Part shown: in pieces, positions 56,477 to 64,000 of the stretch
Numbering within the stretch: the first letter of the stretch is position 1
Layout of the letters: each line of letters begins with the position of its first letter
NCBI GenBank assembly: GCA_002914805.1
Contig: JXTB01000182.1
Span: 319,945 to 383,944 of the forward strand
Direction: 5' to 3'
Source of the DNA: Parasponia andersonii
Lineage: Eukaryota; Streptophyta; Magnoliopsida; Rosales; Cannabaceae
Length of the DNA stretch: 64,000 nucleotides
Position numbers and translations under genes: made by a program
Notes under the pieces: generated by a model
What the model saw: the letters and a program-made list of their open reading frames with translations, nothing else
Databases searched by the model: none
Told to the model about the DNA's origin: nothing

Positions 56477-58583
56477 TGTCATAACCCAAAACCCAGGCCA
56501 GTGGTAGAAAGGGAATTTCACAAAGGTGAGAAATTCCTTGATTTATTTGAAAAGTGTCAAAAGTTCTAGTTTTTATAAAAACGATCCATTTAAATAAAAT
56601 AATCAAAATTCAATCCTGTGAACCACTCCCACAGTTCATATATACCATTAAACATAGACTGAATAATAATTAAAAATCACGAAGTCACATAAAAGCCCAA
56701 GCATCACCATCATCCACACCAAAAGTCAAATACCAGAATAGCATACATAAGTTCACAGACAAAATTGAAAGCAGTAATCTCGGTTCAATGCTAATACAAA
56801 ATCCAAATAGTCCAAAGACTACGACAACAAACTCCTAGCATTACTAAGAGACGAACTGCAATCCAGATGACCTCTTACTCCTCTTGATCACCGAGATCGC
56901 ACTGGATACCACCTGAGGAAGAAGGTAGGGGGTGAGCATAAAATGCCCAGTAGGAAAAATAATTACCTCGATTGAAAACATTTTAGGGATGGAGAATACC
57001 TGTATGGTTAGTTTAGTCCAAAACATCTATATATATAATCCAAACTGGAAATCCATATATATATATATATATATATAGCGGTGTAATCAAAACCATTCAA
57101 TTTATATGCACATGACACAAATCAACCCATACCTATGAGCTCACATCCTCTCATCTGTGAAAACCTAGGATGTTGGCACTAAGTGTACCTAACAGCCTGC
57201 CTGATATCTAAGCTCATACTCGGAGGGGACACTCATGTGCCGCCAACCAAACCTAGAGGAGCAACCAAATTGCCTACACCTATCAAATGGGGAGGTAATC
57301 AGAAGTAACAAAATTCTGCGCGAATTTACAGACTTTCACCGACGGTGGGGCACACAGCGCCACACAGTAAACCCACGATGCTAACATGGTGCTCATATAT
57401 GATCCTATGACACGTGTAATACAGAACTGAAGTGTGAAAATAATCATACTTTGGTTTTTCAGTAAAATTAGCATACTAGGTTTTTATAGAAAAACGGACA
57501 GCATAACGGCCCTATTTTTAATATACCCAAAATAATCTGCACTCAGAAAATTCCCATAGCAATACAGTATATATCTCATACAACCAATTCCCATCACAGA
57601 TATTCGAGAAACCAAAAATCATATTTGTTCTCATATGTTACAGAAATTAAGTTTTATTCGAAAACGATATAAAACACAGGTAATTGAATCCCTACCTTGC
57701 TCGAATAGCAATACCATGCTATTGAATCCTCAAGGTGTCGTTAACGATCGCCCGGAGGGTCGGGGACTAATTCCAAGCCTTCGATCGTCCTCTTGCGAAA
57801 AACCAACTTCTCACTAGAGCTTCAATTCTACAAACGAACTTCTTCACTGAATTCCTAGCACCCAAAATAGCTAGCTTAGACATATAACTTGTCAAATTCA
57901 GGTCCGGGCCCACATCAGGCCGGTGGCACACAAAACAAGGCAAATCTCGACCGTCCGATCTCGATTTCCGTGCCGATCACCAAACAACACAATATATATA
58001 TATATCAATTTCTCCATTTTCTGAGTACATTCCAAAAATGAACTCAAAAACACAATCCAACAGCCAGATAAAAAATAACAACCATAAACTCGAAAAGCCC
58101 AAAAATGGCAACTTTCAATCCGAGAAAAATGAAGTTGAGATATTGAAAAAACTGATTCGGCCTCTTTGGAGATTTCCGGCAATGCAGACGTCGGCGGTGG
58201 CTGGCAAGTGGCGGCGTAGCTTCGGCGCGGCCTGGCGATCCTTCGCCGGTCGATGGCGCGGGCGGACAGTGGCCAGAACACTCCCTGCGGCAGTCGAGTG
58301 TCGGCGGCTGAAAAACGCAGAGAGAAGAGAGAGAAATCGGGGAAGGAGAGAGAAGAGAGAGAAAGAAGGAAAAGGACGGGGCACGTGGCCCCGTCTTATA
58401 GGGTTGTGTAATTTTTCAAAAATTATACATAAGTTCTCAAATTTTAAATCTCTATCAATCTAGTCCCCCGAAAATTACAATTTAGTCCCTCTGCACACAA
58501 CTTTTGCAAATTAATCCACCCAATATTTATCCGAAAAATTGGTAAATTATCCAAATTACTCTCCCAAAATCCGGATTTTTACA
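56477..58583 (-). repeat. 5' LTR of the chromovirus
   Basis: A 2107-bp copy bounded by TG at 56477 and CA at 58582-58583. It has TA microsatellites at 57055-57076 and about 57990-58006, at the same places as longer runs in the partner LTR. A GA-rich stretch (58318-58370) and a CACGTG motif near 58382 are present. Confidence 0.88.
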
Positions 58584-58588
58584 CACTT

Positions 58589-59599
58589 TACATCTCTAAT
58601 TTATATGGACTTATTAAATCCAAATTTGAAGATAGACAAACAAGATACACTACCATGTCTGCATAGGAAATATATTTAATCTTAGTCTTGTATTTGATTT
58701 ATTGTATTATACTTAGATTCTCTTTACATTTGGCTTATACTATTTAAAAAGAATTTTCAGACTATATTAAACTCAAAATTAATATATTATTTAATTGTTC
58801 GAAAATAAATATTATGTCTTTTAAAATAGCAAAAATACCTTTTTGAATTATCGAGAGTATTTTTATTAATAAAAAGTATTAAATTGAAAATGAGACCAAA
58901 ATTAAGACCTAGAGGCCATTTTCTATAGCTAATTCGGTCAAAATTTGGTAGACCAGATTTTGTAATAATACCAAAAATATGGCCGTTGCAAGCTATCACC
59001 AAGGACAATTCTAATGGCTATAAATTTGATCAATCAAAATAAAATTTAATTGGCCAGATCGGCTACAAAGAGCATTGACAGATTCGGGATTTTAATCTAG
59101 TGGGGGCGTAATATATACGAATATTTAAAAAACTCAATCACATAAAAAGCAATAATTTTCATTATTTATTAATAAAGTAATATTAAATTTTGACATTAAA
59201 TTATGATTGTCCCCTATGATTTTTCATAATTTGAAAATATTATATGATAACCTCATTGTCAATTTTGTATAAAATATCTTTTCCAGTATATATAACTAAA
59301 TTATTATTCATTCTTTAATCTCCTATTAAATTGCATAAAAGACTTTTTACAATAATTCATATTAGAAAATTCTGTTTCAACAATTAATTGCAATGTCAAA
59401 AGCAAGTAATAAACACTTATTAGAGTATTTTCTCAATAAAATGTGAATTAATAATAATAATAATTCTTATTGTTATTAACTATCTCATGATCTTCTTTTT
59501 ATTTTATTGATTTTAAAAATCGTATTTATTTTTCAAAACAATGAGAACCATTTTATAAGATCTATGGCATTAATAATATATATTATTATCATATACATG

Positions 59600-59649
<50 letters not shown>

Positions 59650-62600
59650 CAAGAAGGAAAAAAAAAAAAAAGGAAAGCGTTAACTTGACTTGAGGATTAA
59701 GTGAGAATTAATAATCAAAAGGCATTTATAATATTAAAATATTAAGTAAGAGAGGGGAAAAAAACGCATTAACAATTTAATGGGAGAACAAATTTGTATT
59801 TATGGTCAAGTTCAAAGCAGTAGTCGTAGTAGTAGTTTCTCTTTATATACGTATATTATATATATACACAAGATATACATACATATACATGTGCCTGTGA
59901 TCCTTAAGATTTTGAGAAAGAAAAGGCAAGTATCCTATTTAATGAAATTAAAAAACACAAATAAAATACACATGAGAAAGGAAAAAAAATTGAGTGAGGG
60001 CACACATGATATTTTCTGAAAATATAAATTGAATTTTAAGGATAGAATCAAAATTTCGAAGTGACAAAGAGCACAATAAATAGCTAGAAACAGCTAATTT
60101 TATTTGAAAACTATATTTAAAGCATCATTTGATGGCATTTAATATTTTTGTACCAACCTATATCCTTATCCAACTACTTTTAAGGTACCAAAGCCTATTT
60201 TTATATTGAATTAACTTTCAAATCATATTGAGCTAAACTTAGAGCATCTATATTATAAATACATCGTTCTTAAATCTTCCAACTAAAATTATTTTAATTA
60301 TTTTTGTAAAGAGAACTTGTAGGTAAATATTTACTTTTTCATTAAAAAAACTAATAAAGTAAACTAAGGCTGGTACTAGAGTCTAATAACTTATTAGTTA
60401 ACTTAGTTTCATTATCTAAACAATCTTTATAGGTGATATCATTACTAAAGTCTAGACAATCTGAGATTAAGCATCATAGAGTCGAAGGCCAAAGTTTAGT
60501 TTATTAAAAAAGCTTGGATGACTCATAAGAAGAATTTACTTTATTTGTAAAAGTGTTAGTCAAGTCTATAATCTTGATCCAATAGTAGATGCTCAAAGTA
60601 AGTCGACTAGAACTAGCAATATAGGTAAATTGTTGTATTTGTCAAATCTCTCGAATTTACATTTTCTCTGTCCCTACACTTTTAACTTTATTTACTAATA
60701 TATTGTGACTATGGTTGTGATTATTTGTTTGCCAATATTTTGAGATTACTTAAGTGATTACATAAATTCTCCATTAAAATTGAAATTTGTAGTTTACTAG
60801 TCGTTTAAAAGAAAAGTTTTTGAAAGTGTTTTAAAATCCAATTCACTATTTCTTAGATAGTCAATCTTGGGATAACACAAAGAGCCCAAATACATAGCCA
60901 CTCCAAGCTTCTTCGCCAGTATCTTCCATAAATCTTCATTGTGATTGGAGCTAGAAAAAGTTAATCATCATCTCTAAATCTGGATTTTATTTACAGTGGT
61001 CAAAATAATTTGACCACACTCGAAAGTTTTCGACCCAGGTCAATTTTAGGTAAATAGTAGGGACGCGTGGACAAATTCAAATTTCTACAAGATTCATTAA
61101 GAAAAAATATATTTTTGTAATTGAGTTATAATTTTTTTACTCAAATACAGCTGAATTAGTATTTTTGTCAAAAACACTTAAAAGAAATGAAGTATACACG
61201 TTCGTATAAAATACTTTTTACAATTTTTTTATTATCTCATATTTTATGTTCTTTCAAATTTTATTATTTCAATCCCAATAAATTTTGCTTTATTATTTAT
61301 CATGTATTAATTATTTTATCTTCAATTATTTAACGTTCCATCAATTTTCAATAAATAATATATAAAATTTTTGACCAATTGAACTAAATTAGGTGATGTA
61401 ATATTTCTTTTAACAATATGTAACTTTAATTAGTGTATATTTATGCACATTTTTCTATAACTAATCTTATGACAGGTATAAATATAATTATGAATATTGA
61501 GGGTATAAATATTTTTATGCCGAATAATTATTTTTTATAAAAATTATGAATTATGCATGTTTGAACTATTACTCGCTTAATTCTTGTCTCCTATTTTAGT
61601 GTCTATGATATTTAGTGTAACAGATCGTGATATGTATGATATAATTATATATTTTTTGAGGGGGGAAGTGATTATATATTGTTAAAATATTGTGACAATG
61701 TTATATCAGATTAAGTAGTGGGATATATATATAATGATTAATGGGCCATGTTACATTACTCAACATGCCTAGCATTTGCTATTCAGCTATCCTATATATA
61801 CACGTATTACATATTTAGATCTATATTGTAATTGGTATTAATTCTTTTTCTATTTACTCTGACATAGATTTGTCTACATTGATATATAGATCATTACAAG
61901 AGATATCATCCTTACTTAAATTGAGAGACTCCGAGAAAATTAAGAAAGAACATAAATAGTATGGCAAATGATAACAGTATATCAATAATTGTGATATAAG
62001 AGACGAGATAAAGGTCCCAGTACTAACAGTAAAATTATAACAGAAAATGGACATCTTTATTTGTCGTATGACAAAGTCTGCCCATTTAATTCTTCTGAAA
62101 GTCCCTCTAATAATTCTAATGCTTAACACTGTCGCAAGCTGACCCTAGACCCCTTGGCCATTTGGATGTTCCTCATGAACACACCAAATAATAAATATGA
62201 ACTTATCAATTAAAATTATGAAACCAAAAAAAAATCCTTACACATATAAAGAAATCAAATAAATTTCTTGACCTAATTATAATCAGTTAGTATATTTAAT
62301 CGTACAACATAAAATAAAATTTTCCTCTAATTTTAATCTGCTAGAGAAGAATTGATCGTATATAGGATGTCACTGAAGTTTGAGTATATGGCTTATGTGT
62401 TCATTTATGGTAATTTGATATAAGATAAGATAGCCATATAGTACGCTTAAAATAGTATCTCAAAATAATAAGGTATGATCATGTGTAAAGTAATTCGTGA
62501 GCTTTACTGGCACCACCCCCCCAGAAAAAAGAAAAAAGAAAAGAAAAGAAAAGAGAGAACATATGCAATTGATTGAAGTAGGGACTTTTCAAGTATTGAC

Positions 62601-64000
62601 AAATAGATCTACCATGCATATTGTATTAGAGCCTCATAGTAGACCACGCTAATGATCATTACATAGGTACATTATGGTGTTTGATTTTTAACTTCTAATT
62701 TTAAAAAAAATAAATAAAGAAAGAAAAGAAAACTGCCGACAGGCACTATGTGGCATAATTTTCCGTAGAAGAGATGATTAATAAGTATAACCTATTAGGA
62801 TATTGTTTTGTTAGTTTCTGTCTTCAGTCGTTCCGGACTTATTTTTCATTTTCTTTCTATTTACTTCTTTTCCGCCGGGGTTTAGAGTAAAAATTGGACA
62901 ATTTTATTTAAGACAAAAATTTGAAGGGCCACCCATTCATGAATATTTTTTTTGCCTTTTATATATAGCATGATGAGGTGAAAATTTAGAGGGCTGTCTA
63001 AGTCCTACATAGTATTTCTTAATATCAATTATAACCAGAGAAATACAGCACATTTGTTTAGATAAAACTGTACTAAGTTATGGGATTATTTCATTACAAA
63101 TTCACTTTAATTATATATAATAGAATACATATTTAATTGGTTGGTGCTCTCTCTTTTAGTTCCGCTAATTCATTAGGTCGTTGATTAACCCTAGACATAT
63201 TGGGTACAATAAATTTGAGCTTGCCATCGCACCTCTCCTATTCGGGTTTGTTTCTTTTTTCACCAATTTTATCACAACTGTAGTATAGAAATTAATGGAT
63301 ATTTATAAAGATGTATGCTAAGAAGCATTAATTATACACTGCTACTCTACAAGCAGTTGAATAAGAGGCAGTTGAGCAAGCAAACAAAACCATATCTAAA
63401 GTTTTTAAGGGCAGTTCTTTTGTCAATGGTCTTTAGAATTGTACTTTCACTTTAGAACTTCTACATAAGTCTATTTTCATATAAACACTTTGTTCGTATG
63501 TTTGAATTCTCGTAGTTGCCAACTAATTTTTACGATTACCAATGGATAGCATAGAACTTATTGTCGTTATTACTTTTTCAAGGATTATCGTTAACGTTAT
63601 TATTGTCAACAAAAAAATTTGACAATTAGATCATGTTTTTAGTCAAACCATTTTCCTTTAAATTCATTCATAGCAAAACGGTTTCACTTAGCAATGATAT
63701 TACATATTTTGAACTAGCTACATACCAAACAAGTGTGAAATTGTGTCGAACTTTGTATTGTAATTAAAGAAAATACCATATATATCACGTTATTTCCCGT
63801 TCAAAATTTAGTAAATAAAATTGACAACCGTAACATTAAATTACTAATAAGAATTGCATCAGTTTGGTATGGAAAGAAATTGGACCATTTTGCTTAGTAC
63901 ATAAGAGAAGTTAACAATTATGTGTCAGATTATTCTGAAAAAAACAATGACAATAACATTTTATATATGTATTTTGTTGTATCATATACATGTATTGATG
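58589..64000. other. AT-rich intergenic stretch without supported genes
   Basis: No coding domain, RNA gene, LTR pair or inverted-repeat element recognised. Features are a TA microsatellite (59600-59648) and an A/G-rich simple-sequence patch (62521-62560). Confidence 0.45.
59600..59648. repeat. (TA)n microsatellite
   Basis: About 24 uninterrupted TA units, the longest simple repeat in the window. It is followed by a short A-rich run at 59658-59672. Confidence 0.95.

Larger units (their letters stand above)
48990..58583 (-). mobile_element. Ty3/gypsy chromovirus, Tekay/Del-like (fossil)
   Basis: A 9.6-kb insertion on the minus strand with long LTRs (48990-51673 and 56477-58583) and target duplications GACTT (48985-48989) and CACTT (58584-58588), one mismatch. 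The element strand starts TGTAAAAACCCGGATTTTGG and ends GGTCGTGACA. Order: 5' LTR, initiator-tRNA-Met-like primer site, gag with CCHC knuckle, protease, RT, RNase H, integrase, chromodomain, polypurine tract, 3' LTR. The chromodomain and LTRs over 2 kb favour the Tekay/Del clade. LTRs differ at about 10% of sites by eye. Few to several breaks across gag-pol; one open stretch covers protease to RT. Confidence 0.9.

Noticed and set aside
58115-58463. Arg/Lys-rich open frames in the chromovirus 5' LTR
   Set aside because: They derive from the GA-rich leader repeat and are not conserved between LTRs.
60830-60900. Phrase resembling the start of a copia internal region (ATTCACTATTTCTTAGATAGTC)
   Set aside because: No LTR, primer site or gag-like coding sequence nearby; too weak to call.
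61854-62129. Open frame of 91 codons near the right edge
   Set aside because: AT-rich, no recognisable domain or conserved context.

Overview
The window looks like a gene-poor, transposon-filled intergenic stretch of a plant nuclear genome, most likely a eudicot. The background is AT-rich, and the elements are typical plant ones: Tat-lineage and chromovirus Ty3/gypsy, copia-like LTRs, and CACTA with TNPD/TNPA. I found no intact host protein gene, tRNA or rRNA. Recognisable mobile DNA covers roughly two thirds of the 64 kb; the rest is AT-rich sequence with no visible gene.

Layout. (1) 1-11876: a Tat-lineage Ty3/gypsy element on the minus strand, with its 3' LTR cut by the window edge. It carries gag, protease, RT, RNase H, a second (archaeal-type) RNase H and integrase, then a 98-99 bp tandem array and a gene on the opposite strand with its own TATA box, intron-like gaps and poly(A) signal. 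(2) 13390-15000, 26747-28409 and 29070-30875: three solo LTRs of one copia-like family, same orientation, each with its own 5-bp target duplication. (3) 15281-15595: a small relic resembling the viroplasmin / RNase H1 N-terminal domain. (4) 16110-24273: a second Tat-lineage element on the minus strand with TSD ATAAG, an opposite-strand gene, gag, protease and the integrase C-terminus; RT and RNase H are not recognisable. It splits what may be an older repeat. (5) about 31.6-35.4 kb: a decayed minus-strand gene with a C48 (Ulp1-like) peptidase domain. (6) 35758-44541: a CACTA DNA transposon with TSD TAT, decayed TNPD and TNPA/Ulp1-like genes and palindromic subterminal repeats. The tip of another CACTA-like element ends at 45085. 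(7) 48990-58583: a chromovirus (Tekay/Del-like) on the minus strand with gag, PR-RT-RH, integrase and chromodomain; one LTR contains a 483-bp, almost unchanged copy of the element's own RT region. (8) 58589-64000: AT-rich sequence with microsatellites and no gene I can support.

By eye, the two LTRs of each of the three paired LTR elements differ at about one position in ten. Under commonly used plant rates this means insertions several million years old. All coding regions are fossils and none looks whole. Boundaries are well supported because target duplications match exactly or with one mismatch at five LTR or CACTA insertions plus one imperfect chromovirus pair. There is no evidence for a new cellular pathway. 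The most notable items are the RT segment inside an LTR, the opposite-strand gene shared by both Tat elements, the satellite-like array, and two unrelated Ulp1-type peptidase genes lying next to each other, one probably interrupted by the other's element.
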